NCBI RefSeq assembly: GCF_029510815.1
Contig: NZ_CP120360.1
Span: 620,001-684,000 of the forward strand
Direction: 5' to 3'
Origin: Janibacter sp. DB-40
GTDB taxonomy: Bacteria > Actinomycetota > Actinomycetes > Actinomycetales > Dermatophilaceae
DNA: 64,000 nucleotides
Under the pieces are notes generated by a model. That model ran no database searches. It saw only the letters and a program-made list of their open reading frames with translations, and had not been told where the DNA came from. The translations under genes and the position numbers were made by a program. Positions 48,958 to 57,284 of the stretch are shown here, one piece after another. Numbering within the stretch: position 1 is the first letter of the stretch; each line of letters starts with the position of its first letter.

Positions 48958-49617
48958 GTGCCTGACCAGACCCCGCCATCCCCCGACCAGCCGGGTCGCC
49001 GCGAGCGCAAGAAGGTCGAGACCCGCAGCGCCATCCGTGACGCCGCGCTCGCGCTCTCCCTGGAGTCGGGCGTCGACGCCCTGACGGTGGCCCGGATCAG
49101 CGAGGCCGCCGACATCGCGCCGCGGACCTTCTTCAACTACTTCGCCTGCAAGGAGGACGCGCTCGTCACCGACGGCGCGGCCGTGGGCGCGCAGCTGCGT
49201 GAGGCGATCATCGGCCGACCCCACGACGAGGCGCCGATCGACTCCCTTCGTGCCGCCGTCATCGACAGCGACCTCGTCGCCGGCATGGAGTCGGGTCGCG
49301 AGCAGATGCTGCAGCGCCAGCGCCTCATCCAGTCCGATCCCGCCCTCCTCGCCCGCCAGCTGGCGCAGTTCGCGACGGTCGAGCGGGCCTTCGCCGAGGG
49401 CGTCGCCGAGCGCACCGGGCTGGCACCCGACGACCTGCGTCCAGCGACGCTCGCCGCACTCGCGCTGGGGATCGTGCGCGTGGCCGTCCGCCGCTGGACG
49501 GTCGACGACTCCCAGTCGCCCACCGACCTCATCGCCGCCGGCTTCGACCTGCTCCAGCACGGCGTGGGTGCCGACGGGGCCAGCGCACGACCCGCCGAAG
49601 GAGAGCGCCCCGCGTGA
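48958..49617 (+). CDS. TetR-family transcriptional regulator
   Basis: 219 residues. N-terminal helix-turn-helix (about 15-60: KKVETRSAIRDAALALSLES, ARISEAADIAPRTFFNYF) and a C-terminal ligand domain. GTG 48958 is preferred; the ATG at 48910 lies inside the operator-like palindrome. Its TGA overlaps the GTG of the following MFS gene, so it is almost certainly the regulator of that exporter. The inducer is unknown. Confidence 0.92.
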   Translation: MPDQTPPSPDQPGRRERKKVETRSAIRDAALALSLESGVDALTVARISEAADIAPRTFFNYFACKEDALVTDGAAVGAQLREAIIGRPHDEAPIDSLRAAVIDSDLVAGMESGREQMLQRQRLIQSDPALLARQLAQFATVERAFAEGVAERTGLAPDDLRPATLAALALGIVRVAVRRWTVDDSQSPTDLIAAGFDLLQHGVGADGASARPAEGERPA

Positions 49618-51062
49618 CGAAGGACGCCACCCGCTCCGACCCTGCTCCCACCGCCGAGAAGGCCACCGACGGTGACGTACCCGCCCGGCCGATCAACCGC
49701 AACGTGGTGCTCGCCGTGCTCGTGTCCGGCGCCTTCGTCATGATCCTCAACCAGACGCTGCTGAACACGGCGCTGCCGGCGTTCATGGCGGACTTCGGGA
49801 TCACCGCGAGCACGGCCCAGTGGCTGACGACGATCTTCATGCTCGTCAACGGGATCATGATCCCGGTCACCGCGTTCCTCATCAACAAGTTCACGACGCG
49901 CGCGCTCTTCTTCACGGCCATGGGGCTCTTCATCGTGGGGACACTCGCCTGCGCGATCGCCCCGACCTTCCCCGTGCTCCTCGTCGGACGGATCATCCAG
50001 GCGAGCGGCGCGGGCATCATCATCCCGCTGATGCAGACGATCCTCTTCGCGATCTTCCCGCTGGGCAAGCGGGGTCAGGCGATGGGCACCTTCGGGCTGG
50101 TCATCGCCTTCGCGCCCGCGATCGGGCCGAGCCTGTCGGGCTGGATCGTCGACCACGTCGACTGGCACGTGCTGTTCTGGATGATGCTGCCCTTCGCGGT
50201 GGTCGACCTGGCCGTCGCCTGGTTCATCCTGCGCAACGTCACCGAGCAGACACACCCGCGCCTCGACATCGCCTCGATCGTCCTGTCCTCGATCGGCTTC
50301 GGTGGGCTGCTCTTCGGTCTCGGTGCCGCCGGCAACGCCAGCTGGACCAGCCCGCAGGTCGCCCTGCCGCTGGTCATCGGCATCGGCACGCTGGTGGTCT
50401 TCATCCGCCGCCAGCTGTGGTTGCCGGAGCCGATCCTGGAGTTCCGGGTCCTGCGCTACCCGATGTTCACGCTCAACACCGCGCTGGGCATGTGTGTCTT
50501 CATGGTGATGATCGGCGGCATGCTGATCCTGCCGCTCTACATGCAGAACATGAGCGACTACACGGCGATGGAGTCCGGTCTGGCGCTGCTGCCCGGCGCC
50601 GCGGTCATGGGTCTGATGTCACCGGTCACCGGGCGGATCTTCGACCGCATCGGTGCGAAGTGGCTGGCCGTCCCCGGCTTCACCCTCCTGACGATCACGA
50701 CCTTCATGCTCGCGCGGCTGGAGGTCGACACGACCTTCACCTACATCGCGGTCGTCAACACGGTGCGGATGATCGGCACGGCCATGATCATCATGCCGGT
50801 GACCACGGCCGCGCTGAACCAGCTGCCGCCCAAGCTCATCCCGCACGGCACCGCGCTGAACAACACCATGCGCCAGATCGCCGCCGCCGTCGGGACGGCC
50901 GTCCTCGTCACCGTCATGGCCACGGCCGTCCGCGACCCCGAGATCTACGGGAGGGCGGGCCTCATCCACGGCGCGAACGTCTCCTTCGTCGTCGCCGGGG
51001 TCCTGGGCGTCGTCGGGATCGTCGGCTCCTTCTTCATCAGGGAGACCGCCCACCGACGCTGA
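49614..51062 (+). CDS. DHA2-family MFS drug/metabolite exporter
   Basis: 482 residues, predicted 14 membrane segments of the EmrB/QacA (DHA2) family, resembling LmrB. Motif-like blocks: NQTLLNTALPAFMADFGIT, TAQWLTTIFMLVNGIMIPV, GRIIQASGAGIIIPLMQ and LSGWIVDHVDWHVLFWM. The GTG start overlaps the tetR stop (GTGA). Exports a lipophilic or drug-like compound by proton antiport. Confidence 0.93.
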   Translation: MTKDATRSDPAPTAEKATDGDVPARPINRNVVLAVLVSGAFVMILNQTLLNTALPAFMADFGITASTAQWLTTIFMLVNGIMIPVTAFLINKFTTRALFFTAMGLFIVGTLACAIAPTFPVLLVGRIIQASGAGIIIPLMQTILFAIFPLGKRGQAMGTFGLVIAFAPAIGPSLSGWIVDHVDWHVLFWMMLPFAVVDLAVAWFILRNVTEQTHPRLDIASIVLSSIGFGGLLFGLGAAGNASWTSPQVALPLVIGIGTLVVFIRRQLWLPEPILEFRVLRYPMFTLNTALGMCVFMVMIGGMLILPLYMQNMSDYTAMESGLALLPGAAVMGLMSPVTGRIFDRIGAKWLAVPGFTLLTITTFMLARLEVDTTFTYIAVVNTVRMIGTAMIIMPVTTAALNQLPPKLIPHGTALNNTMRQIAAAVGTAVLVTVMATAVRDPEIYGRAGLIHGANVSFVVAGVLGVVGIVGSFFIRETAHRR

Positions 51063-51110
51063 CCCGGCACCGCGCGAAGGGGGAGGGGCGCCGGCCGCGT
51101 CGGCAGAATC

Positions 51111-51140
51111 TCTTGACATCAAGATAAATGGGTGTAGTGT
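51111..51140 (+). promoter_or_regulatory. Promoter with operator-like palindrome upstream of the prpD-like gene
   Basis: TTGACA (51113-51118), 16-base spacer, TAGTGT (51135-51140): a good sigma-A-type promoter. The -35 lies inside TCTTGACATCAAGA (51111-51124), a palindrome with 6-base arms and a 2-base centre that looks like a MarR-family site. A regulator could block the promoter by covering its -35. Confidence 0.65.
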
Positions 51141-51147
51141 CGGAGTC

Positions 51148-51167
51148 AGGTAAGGCAACCCTTACCT
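51148..51167. promoter_or_regulatory. Iron-box-like palindrome between promoter and prpD-like gene
   Basis: AGGTAAGG and CCTTACCT around CAAC. The half-sites match the AGGTWAG halves of DtxR/IdeR boxes, but the spacing is 3-5 bases wider than the standard 19-bp box. It lies just downstream of the -10 element. Control by iron through DtxR is possible but not certain. Confidence 0.5.
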
Positions 51168-51208
51168 ACAGCTTGGTTAGTCACGGACCGCAAGGAAAGG
51201 ACGATCCC

Positions 51209-52690
51209 ATGACCACCTCCCTCTCCACCGCCAGCTCCACCTCCGTCTCCGACACCGCGCCGCGCACCGAGGTGCAGCAGCTCGCCGAGTTCGTCGACCG
51301 GGCGGCCTTCGAGGACATCGGTCCCGAGGCCCTCGAGCAGCTGAAGATCCGCGTGCTCGACACCCTCGGGGTCGCCATCGGAGCGCTCGACGCCGAGCCG
51401 ATCCGGGCCGTCCGCGGCCTCGTGGACGACCTCGGCGCCTCTCGAGCCGGCGCGCCCGGGGAGCCGGCGCCCCGGCTCTCCGCCACGCTCATCGGCGGCG
51501 GTCACGCCGCCCCCGACCGCGCCGCCTTCCTCACCAGCGCCCTGTCCCGCTACCTCGATTTCATGGACTCCTACCTGGCGAAGGGGGAGACCGGGCACCC
51601 CTCCGACAACCTCGGCGCGGTGCTCGCCGCCAGTGAGTCCGTCGGCGGCAGCGGCCGGGACCTCCTCACCGCGCTCGCGGTGGCCTACCAGGTGCAGTCA
51701 CGCCTGTCCGACGAGGCGCCCGTGCGTGGCGCCGGATTCGACCACACGACCCAGGGCGCGTACGCCGCGGCCGCAGGTGCGGCGAAGGCGCTCGGTCTGC
51801 CCGTCGAGCAGATCGCCCACGCGATCGCGATCTCGGGCACCGCGAACAACGCCCTGCGCGTCACCCGCACCGGCAACCTCAGTCACTGGAAGGGGCTGGC
51901 CTACCCCCAGGTCGCCAAGGAGGGCACCTTCGCGGCGCTCCTGGCCGGCCGTGGCATCACCGGCCCCGAGGAGGTCTTCGAGGGCAACAAGGGCTTCAAG
52001 CAGTCCATCGCCGGTGACTTCACGATCGACTGGTCCACCGAGGACCTCGAGGCCGTGCGCCGCTCGATCATCAAGCGGCACAACGCCGAGATCCACTCCC
52101 AGTCCGCGCTCGACGCGGCCCAGGAGGTCCGCTCCCAGGACGGCTTCAACGTCGAGGCCATCGCCTCGGTGCGGCTGACGACCTTCGACGTGGCCCACTC
52201 GATCATCGGTGGCGGCGAGGAGGGCGACAAGCGCACCGTCCGCAGCAAGGAGGAAGCTGATCACTCCCTGCCGTGGATGCTGGCCGTCATGCTCTGCGAC
52301 GGCGAGCTGACCCCGGCGCAGTACCACCACGAGCGGATCATCGCCGAGGACGTGCAGGGCCTGATGGGCACGGTGGAGATCGTCCCCAGCGACGAGTTCT
52401 CGCAGCGGTTCCCGCAGGCCATGCCGGCCGACCTCGAGGTCACCCTCGTCGACGGCACGACCTTCCGTGCCTCGCGTGACTCCTACCGGGGCTTCCACAC
52501 CGACCCACTCGACTGGGACGGAGCCCGACGCAAGTTCGACGGGCTCGCCGCCCCCTTCGCCGGGACGCGGCTGCGCGACGAGGTCGCCGGCATCGTCCAC
52601 GACCTCGAGTCCCACACCGTCGCGGACCTCACCGCGGCCCTCGCGCGGGTGAGCACGACCCGCGCCGAGGCGGCGGACTCCGCCGCCTGA
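51209..52690 (+). CDS. MmgE/PrpD-family protein
   Basis: 493 residues. MmgE/PrpD fold (2-methylcitrate dehydratase, cis-aconitate decarboxylase, iminodisuccinate epimerase). Family blocks: LDTLGVAIGALDAEPI, YLDFMDSYLAKGETGHPSDN, the GAAKALGLPVEQIAHAIAIS region, and IKRHNAEIHSQSALDAA. No prpB, prpC or acnD is nearby, so propionate degradation is unlikely from context. ATG 51209 has AAGGAAAGGA upstream; the longer frame runs through the promoter. Followed 28 bp later by a ComA/HSA32-like gene. Confidence 0.88.
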   Translation: MTTSLSTASSTSVSDTAPRTEVQQLAEFVDRAAFEDIGPEALEQLKIRVLDTLGVAIGALDAEPIRAVRGLVDDLGASRAGAPGEPAPRLSATLIGGGHAAPDRAAFLTSALSRYLDFMDSYLAKGETGHPSDNLGAVLAASESVGGSGRDLLTALAVAYQVQSRLSDEAPVRGAGFDHTTQGAYAAAAGAAKALGLPVEQIAHAIAISGTANNALRVTRTGNLSHWKGLAYPQVAKEGTFAALLAGRGITGPEEVFEGNKGFKQSIAGDFTIDWSTEDLEAVRRSIIKRHNAEIHSQSALDAAQEVRSQDGFNVEAIASVRLTTFDVAHSIIGGGEEGDKRTVRSKEEADHSLPWMLAVMLCDGELTPAQYHHERIIAEDVQGLMGTVEIVPSDEFSQRFPQAMPADLEVTLVDGTTFRASRDSYRGFHTDPLDWDGARRKFDGLAAPFAGTRLRDEVAGIVHDLESHTVADLTAALARVSTTRAEAADSAA

Positions 52691-52718
52691 CCCTCGTGCA
52701 CGAGAAGGAGAAAGAGCC

Positions 52719-53552
52719 ATGAGCAACGAGATTCCCTTCGACACCGCGTTCAACTTCGTGCCGCGAGCGGCGCGACCGACCAAGCCGCGCACCCACGGCA
52801 TCACCGAGATCCGCGCGCCGTACTACTCCAGCTTCGGCACCCGGCACCTGGCGGACGTCATGGACGTCGCCGGCCAGTGGGTCGACGGCATCAAGTGGGC
52901 CGGGGGTTCCTTCGCCCTGGTCCCGCCGAAGCAGGTGCGCGCCTTCAGCGACATCGCCCACGAGCACGATGCCTACGTCTCCTCGGGAGGGTGGATCGAG
53001 ACCGTTCTGCGGTACGGCGACGACGCGGTCGACCAGTACCTCCGGGAGGCCAAGGACGTCGGCTTCGACGTCATCGAGATCTCGACCGGCTTCATCATGC
53101 TGCCGACCTCCGGACTCCAGCGCCTCGTCGAGAAGGTCACCCGGGCGGGCCTGAAGGCCAAGCCGGAGCTGGGCATCCAGATCGGCTCCGGCGGGGACTC
53201 CTCGCAGGCCGAGCTCGCAGCCGAGGGCGCCAAGGACATCGGCGACCTCATCGACCGGGGGAGGAAGACCCTGGAGGCCGGCGCCGAGATCATCATGATC
53301 GAGTCCGAGGGCATCACGGAGAACGTGAGCACCTGGAACACCGGCGCCGCAGCATCGATCATGAACGGCCTGGGTATCGAGAACGTCATGTTCGAGGCGG
53401 CTGACGGTCCGGTCTTCGAGTGGTACATCAAGAACTACGGCAACGAGGTCAACCTCTTCGTCGACCACAGCCAGATTCTCCAGCTGGAAGGCCTGCGGCA
53501 GAACATCTGGGGCAACAAGTCGACCTGGGGCCGTGTGCTCAACCCGGCCTGA
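52719..53552 (+). CDS. ComA/HSA32-family phosphosulfolactate-synthase-like protein
   Basis: 277 residues. TIM-barrel family of ComA, which condenses PEP and sulfite to (R)-2-phospho-3-sulfolactate in coenzyme M synthesis. Visible: WVDGIKWAGGSFALVPPKQ, YVSSGGWIETVLR, FDVIEISTGFIMLP, EIIMIESEGI and VNLFVDHSQILQLEGLRQ. The last block resembles bacterial and plant HSA32-like members more than methanogen ComA, from memory. No comB or comC neighbours are present, and coenzyme M is not expected here. Good AGAAGGAGAAAG ribosome-binding site. Paired with the PrpD-like gene in a two-gene operon. Confidence 0.85.
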   Translation: MSNEIPFDTAFNFVPRAARPTKPRTHGITEIRAPYYSSFGTRHLADVMDVAGQWVDGIKWAGGSFALVPPKQVRAFSDIAHEHDAYVSSGGWIETVLRYGDDAVDQYLREAKDVGFDVIEISTGFIMLPTSGLQRLVEKVTRAGLKAKPELGIQIGSGGDSSQAELAAEGAKDIGDLIDRGRKTLEAGAEIIMIESEGITENVSTWNTGAAASIMNGLGIENVMFEAADGPVFEWYIKNYGNEVNLFVDHSQILQLEGLRQNIWGNKSTWGRVLNPA

Positions 53553-53564
53553 CCGGGCGCACCA

Positions 53565-53599
53565 CGAGGGTCGGACTCCGCAGCGGTGTCCGACCCTCG
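53565..53599. terminator. Strong hairpin between the comA-like gene and dodecin
   Basis: CGAGGGTCGGAC and GTCCGACCCTCG, perfect 12-bp arms with an 11-base loop, 13 bp after the stop of the ComA-like gene and before the convergent dodecin stop. Confidence 0.85.
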
Positions 53600-53617
53600 A
53601 TCCGTGCCCGGGGCCGG

Positions 53618-53827
53618 TCAGCCCTCGTGCCGGAAGCCGAGCTTGATCGTGACCTGCCAGTCCGCGACGGCGTCGCCGTCGACATGGCCACGGATCGACT
53701 GCACCTCGAACCAGTCGAGGTTGCGCAGCGTCTGCGACGCCTCGCCGATGGCGTTCTCGACCGCTGCGTCGATACCGTCCGGCGAGGTGCCGACGATCTC
53801 GGTGATGTTGTACGTCCTGTTCGCCAT
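53618..53827 (-). CDS. Dodecin-family flavin-binding protein
   Basis: 69 residues. Dodecins are hollow dodecamers that store flavins. The whole family pattern is present: YNITEIVGTSPDGIDAAVE at the start, then RNLDWFEVQSIRGHVDGD with the flavin-stacking tryptophan, and the last strand WQVTIKLGFRHEG. ATG 53827 is preceded by CAGGAGG. Stand-alone gene. Confidence 0.95.
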   Translation of the reverse strand: MANRTYNITEIVGTSPDGIDAAVENAIGEASQTLRNLDWFEVQSIRGHVDGDAVADWQVTIKLGFRHEG

Positions 53828-53937
53828 GAGTGCCTCCTGGTCGACCCGGCGAGGGTGCCGGGAGCAGTCACGCTAGCGGAGGACGGCGCCCACGTGCACG
53901 GAAATCGGACCGGCGGGCGGTCGTCGTCGTCGCGGCC

Positions 53938-54261
53938 TCAGCGCACCGAGCCGAGCTCGACGAGGAGGACACCGGCCATGATCAGCGCGATGCCCAGGAC
54001 CATGACCCGGGTGAGTGGCTCGCCGAAGAACACCCGTGAGCCGATCGCGGTGAGCGCCACGCCCGCGGCCGCCCAGATCCCGTACGCGACCCCCAGCGGC
54101 ATGCCCTGGCCCAGGGTCGCGGCCAGCCCGGTGAAGGCGACGAGGTAACCGGCGCCGACCGCCGTGTACCAGACCGGGCGACCCGTGGCGGCGAGGCGGA
54201 GGGAGAGCGTCCCGGCGACCTCCGCGACGACGGCCACGACGAGGAGGAGCCACGCGGTCAC
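53938..54261 (-). CDS. SMR-family transporter, second subunit of a pair
   Basis: 107 residues with four hydrophobic helices. EmrE-like: TM1 has WLLLVVAVVAEVAGTLSLRL with the proton-linked glutamate in AEVAG, and GVAYGIWAAAGVALTA is the helix 3 motif. Its GTG start overlaps the stop of the partner (GTGA). Paired SMR genes, such as EbrAB or YkkCD, often make heterodimers with opposite topologies; this fits, but is inference. Confidence 0.9.
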   Translation of the reverse strand: MTAWLLLVVAVVAEVAGTLSLRLAATGRPVWYTAVGAGYLVAFTGLAATLGQGMPLGVAYGIWAAAGVALTAIGSRVFFGEPLTRVMVLGIALIMAGVLLVELGSVR

Positions 54262-54605
54262 GGGGTCGCCCCGGGTGCGCTGCCGTCCTCGTGCGACCCG
54301 AGCTCCACGAGCAGCACGCCTCCGATGATCAGGACGATCCCCGCGCCCATGAGGCCGGTCACGGTCTCGTCGTAGACCAGGGCCGACAGGACCGTCGTCA
54401 GCACCACACCGGTGGCCGACCAGATCCCGTACGCCACCCCGATGCCCATCCCGCGGCGCAGGACGGCGGCCAGCAGCACGAAGGCGGCGGTGAACCCCAC
54501 GGCGACGACGACGTACAGCAGGGGCTGCTCGAGCGCGCCCTTCAGCGAGAGGGAGGCCGTCACCTCGCACACGATCGCGGCGGCGAGCAGGAACCACTTC
54601 GTCAC
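54258..54605 (-). CDS. SMR-family transporter, first subunit of a pair
   Basis: 115 residues, four hydrophobic helices. MTKWFLLAAAIVCEVTASLS gives the TM1 glutamate (CEVTAS) and GVAYGIWSATGVVLTTVLS the helix 3 signature. The C-terminal tail (HEDGSAPGATP) is hydrophilic. Likely exports cationic compounds with the downstream partner. Starts an independent two-gene operon. Confidence 0.92.
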   Translation of the reverse strand: MTKWFLLAAAIVCEVTASLSLKGALEQPLLYVVVAVGFTAAFVLLAAVLRRGMGIGVAYGIWSATGVVLTTVLSALVYDETVTGLMGAGIVLIIGGVLLVELGSHEDGSAPGATP

Positions 54606-54655
54606 GTGGCCCCCGATCCCGCTCGCGACATGGTCGTGATCCTACCGACGGTGGG

Positions 54656-55546
54656 TCAGGCGCGAAGCGGCGCCGGCGTGGACGCCGCGCCGGGACCCTT
54701 CCTCCCGCGGGTGATCGCGAAGCCGAAGGCGGTGGCCAGCAGGTACATCAGCAGCGAGTAGACCGCGCTCGGCATCGCGACCGTCGTGCTGCCGAGGATG
54801 CTGATGGCGATGGTGAGGGCGATGGTCGTGTTGTGGATGCCGATCTCCATGGAGGCGGCGATGGCCTGCTCGTGCGACAGGCGAAGCAGGAGCGCCGACC
54901 CGTAACCGATCGTCAGGCTCAGCAGGCAGAAGAGCCCGGTGACCAGTCCGACCTGGGAGAGGTAGTCGAGGATGTTCTCGCGCTCCTGCAGGACCGCGCC
55001 GATGATGATCAGGACGAGCACGACGATCGAGAAGATCCGCACGGGCCTGTCCGCCCGCGCGGCGAGCTCGGCCCGGCGGCCGCGCACCGCCATGCCGATC
55101 GCGACGGGCACGAGCACCAGGGCGACGACGCCGGCGACCTTGCCGAACTGCAGGCCGAGCTCGCCCTCCGCGCCGAAGTGGCGGATCGCGAAGTTCGTGA
55201 TGAGCGGGATCGTGAAGGCCGCCAGCACCGAGTTGATGGCGGTGAGCGTGATGTTCAGCGCGATGTCACCACGGAAGAGGTGGCTGAAGAGACTCGCCGT
55301 CGTCCCGCCCGGGGAGGCCGCGAGCAGCATGACGCCGACCGCGAGCAGCGGTGGCAGGCCGAACGCCTTCACCAGGCCGAAGGCCACGACCGGCAGGGCC
55401 AGCACCTGCACGGCCAGGGCGAGCACGACGGCCCTGGGCTCCCGGCCGATGCGGGCGAAGTCGCCGACGGTCAGCGACAGGCCGAGGCCGAACATGATGA
55501 TGGCCAGGGCGATCGGCAGGCCGACGGTGATCAGTCCGGAGTCCAT
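54656..55546 (-). CDS. Bile acid:sodium symporter (BASS) family transporter
   Basis: 296 residues, eight to ten predicted membrane segments. Family motifs: LPIALAIIMFGLGLSLTVGD, LLAASPGGTTASLFSHLFRG with the unwound-helix PGG, and SMEIGIHNTTIALTIAISIL with the Na+-binding ENQN-type region. ATG 55546; the upstream frame overlaps another gene. The natural substrate is an organic anion (pyruvate, pantoate or a sterol-like acid in relatives). Divergent from the methyltransferase. Confidence 0.92.
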   Translation of the reverse strand: MDSGLITVGLPIALAIIMFGLGLSLTVGDFARIGREPRAVVLALAVQVLALPVVAFGLVKAFGLPPLLAVGVMLLAASPGGTTASLFSHLFRGDIALNITLTAINSVLAAFTIPLITNFAIRHFGAEGELGLQFGKVAGVVALVLVPVAIGMAVRGRRAELAARADRPVRIFSIVVLVLIIIGAVLQERENILDYLSQVGLVTGLFCLLSLTIGYGSALLLRLSHEQAIAASMEIGIHNTTIALTIAISILGSTTVAMPSAVYSLLMYLLATAFGFAITRGRKGPGAASTPAPLRA

Positions 55547-55627
55547 GGCGGACACGATGCCACACAGGGTTACTCGTGAGTAGGAGAATCTCTTGCGGGT
55601 GCGTGGTCCGACGGCGAGGATGGCCCC

Positions 55628-56200
55628 ATGGACGAGGTGAGCGAGCGCGTCGAGCAGGCCTTCGCCCGCACCCCGCGGTCCGGCTTCCTGCCCGAGCGGG
55701 AGCGCCACCGTGCGGCCGAGGACGGCCCGTTGGCCATCGGCGACGACCAGACCAACTCCCAGCCCAGCACCGTCGCCGCGATGCTGCGCCTGCTCGACGT
55801 GCGTCCCGGGCAGCTCGTGCTCGACGTGGGCAGCGGGTCCGGGTGGACGACGGCACTGCTGGCCGACCTCGTCGGCCCCGACGGGCAGGTCATCGGGGTC
55901 GAGCGCATCCCACGACTCGTCGAGACCTCCCGTGCGGCGCTCCTCGGGCTCGACCGCCCGTGGGCGCAGGTGCACCACGCCGACCCGGACGTGCTCGGCG
56001 CCCCCGGCCACGCCCCCTTCGCCCGCATCCTCGTCTCCGCGGAGGCGAGGGAGCTGCCCGAGCAGCTCGTCGACCAGCTCGCCACCGACGGGGTGATGGT
56101 CGTCCCGGTCGCAGGGGAGATGCTGCGGGTCGTGGCGCACCCGGAGGGCCCCCGGGTGACGCGGCACGGGCGGTACCGGTTCGTGCCGTTGATCTCCTGA
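55628..56200 (+). CDS. pcm: Protein-L-isoaspartate O-methyltransferase
   Basis: 190 residues. SAM-dependent methylation of isoaspartyl residues in damaged proteins. Motif I is VLDVGSGSGWTTALLADLVG, preceded by the PCMT pre-motif GDDQTNSQPSTVAAMLRLL. The C-terminal part (GEMLRVVAHPEGPRV) is present. Compact form. Probably its own transcription unit. Confidence 0.93.
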   Translation: MDEVSERVEQAFARTPRSGFLPERERHRAAEDGPLAIGDDQTNSQPSTVAAMLRLLDVRPGQLVLDVGSGSGWTTALLADLVGPDGQVIGVERIPRLVETSRAALLGLDRPWAQVHHADPDVLGAPGHAPFARILVSAEARELPEQLVDQLATDGVMVVPVAGEMLRVVAHPEGPRVTRHGRYRFVPLIS

Positions 56201-56237
56201 CGGAATGGACGAGCGCCTCGCGACCGTTGACGCCCAC

Positions 56238-57179
56238 ATGCGTGCACTGACCTATGACCGATACGGAAACGATGACGAGCTGCGGATGGTCGACCGCCCC
56301 GACCCGAAGGTCGGGCCGAGCGAGGTCCGCATCCGGGTGACCCGGGCGTCGGTCAACCCCGTGGACTGGAAGGTGATGTCGGGCGGCCTCGACCCGCTCA
56401 TGGACAGCCACTTCCCGGTGGTCCCCGGGTGGGACGTCGCCGGTGTGGTCGACGAGGTCGGGCCGGACACCCCGGAGTTCGCGCCCGGTGACCGCGTCGC
56501 CGCCTACGCCCGCAAGCAGGTCGTCTCCGCCGGCACCTTCGCCGAGTACGTCACCGTCCGCGTCGACGATGTGGCCGCCGTGCCCGACGGGGTGACCGAC
56601 GACGTGGCCGCGGCGCTCCCGCTGGCCGGACTGACCGCGCTGCGCGTCCTGGAGACCCTCGCGGTGACGAAGGGGGACACCCTCCTCGTCCATGCCGCCT
56701 CCGGAGGAGTCGGCCACCTCGCCAGCCAGCTCGCGGTCGCCTCGGGTGCGACGGTGATCGGGACCGCGTCGCCGGCCAACCACGACAAGCTCGCGGCCGT
56801 CGGAGCGACGCCGGTCGCCCACGGTGACGGGCTGGCAGACCGGCTCGCCGAGGTGGCGCCGGACGGCGTGGACGCGGTCGCGGACCTCGTCGGCGGTGTC
56901 CTCGACGTCTCCCTCGAGGTGCTGCGCGAAGGGGGTCGCCTCGCCTCGGTCGCCGACCCGACCGTCGAGGAGCACGGTGGCCGCTGGGTCTGGGTGCGCC
57001 CGGACGGGGAGCGTCTGGCGCGGCTGCTCGCCGAGGTCGCCGAGGGGCGGCTGCGTGTCGACATCGACCGCACCTTCCCGCTCGAGCAGGTCCCGGAGGC
57101 ATTCGCCCTCAGCCGCGAGGGCGGCGCCCGTGGCAAGCTCGTCGTCGCCGTCAGCGACGAGGGCGCGGTCCTCGCCTGA
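56238..57179 (+). CDS. Quinone-oxidoreductase-type NADP-dependent alcohol dehydrogenase
   Basis: 313 residues of the zinc-independent MDR superfamily. N-terminal GroES-like fold (ALTYDRYGNDDELRMVD, FPVVPGWDVAGVVDEVG), then a Rossmann domain with LLVHAASGGVGHLASQLAV. No structural zinc cysteines are seen, as in quinone reductases. An in-frame ATG at 56205 is possible; 56238 is chosen because the family start MRALTYD lies there. Ends before a pair of palindromic repeats. Confidence 0.88.
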   Translation: MRALTYDRYGNDDELRMVDRPDPKVGPSEVRIRVTRASVNPVDWKVMSGGLDPLMDSHFPVVPGWDVAGVVDEVGPDTPEFAPGDRVAAYARKQVVSAGTFAEYVTVRVDDVAAVPDGVTDDVAAALPLAGLTALRVLETLAVTKGDTLLVHAASGGVGHLASQLAVASGATVIGTASPANHDKLAAVGATPVAHGDGLADRLAEVAPDGVDAVADLVGGVLDVSLEVLREGGRLASVADPTVEEHGGRWVWVRPDGERLARLLAEVAEGRLRVDIDRTFPLEQVPEAFALSREGGARGKLVVAVSDEGAVLA

Positions 57180-57180
57180 C

Positions 57181-57237
57181 CGCGTGAGCCGTCCCCGGCC
57201 GGGGAGGCTCACCCGCGTGAGTCGTCCCCGGCCGGGG
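57181..57237. repeat. Two direct repeats each holding the palindrome CCCCGGCCGGGG
   Basis: Copy 1 at 57181-57204 and copy 2 at 57214-57237, 24 bases each, identical except one base (CGCGTGAG then C or T, then CGTCCCCGGCCGGGG). Spacing 33 bp. A third partial copy (CCCCCGGCCGG) follows near 57258. All lie in the 105-bp gap after the dehydrogenase stop. Confidence 0.75.
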
Positions 57238-57284
57238 CCGACGGCGAACATGCGACGGCCCCCGGCCGGTGCCACAGTGGTCCC

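Noticed and set aside
51128..51208. ATG 51128 as the start of the PrpD-like gene
   Set aside because: The extra residues are encoded by the promoter and iron-box-like region; ATG 51209 has a strong Shine-Dalgarno.
51209..53552. PrpD/ComA-like operon as a methylcitrate or coenzyme M pathway
   Set aside because: No prpB, prpC, acnD, comB, comC or comDE-type gene is nearby, so neither standard pathway is supported.
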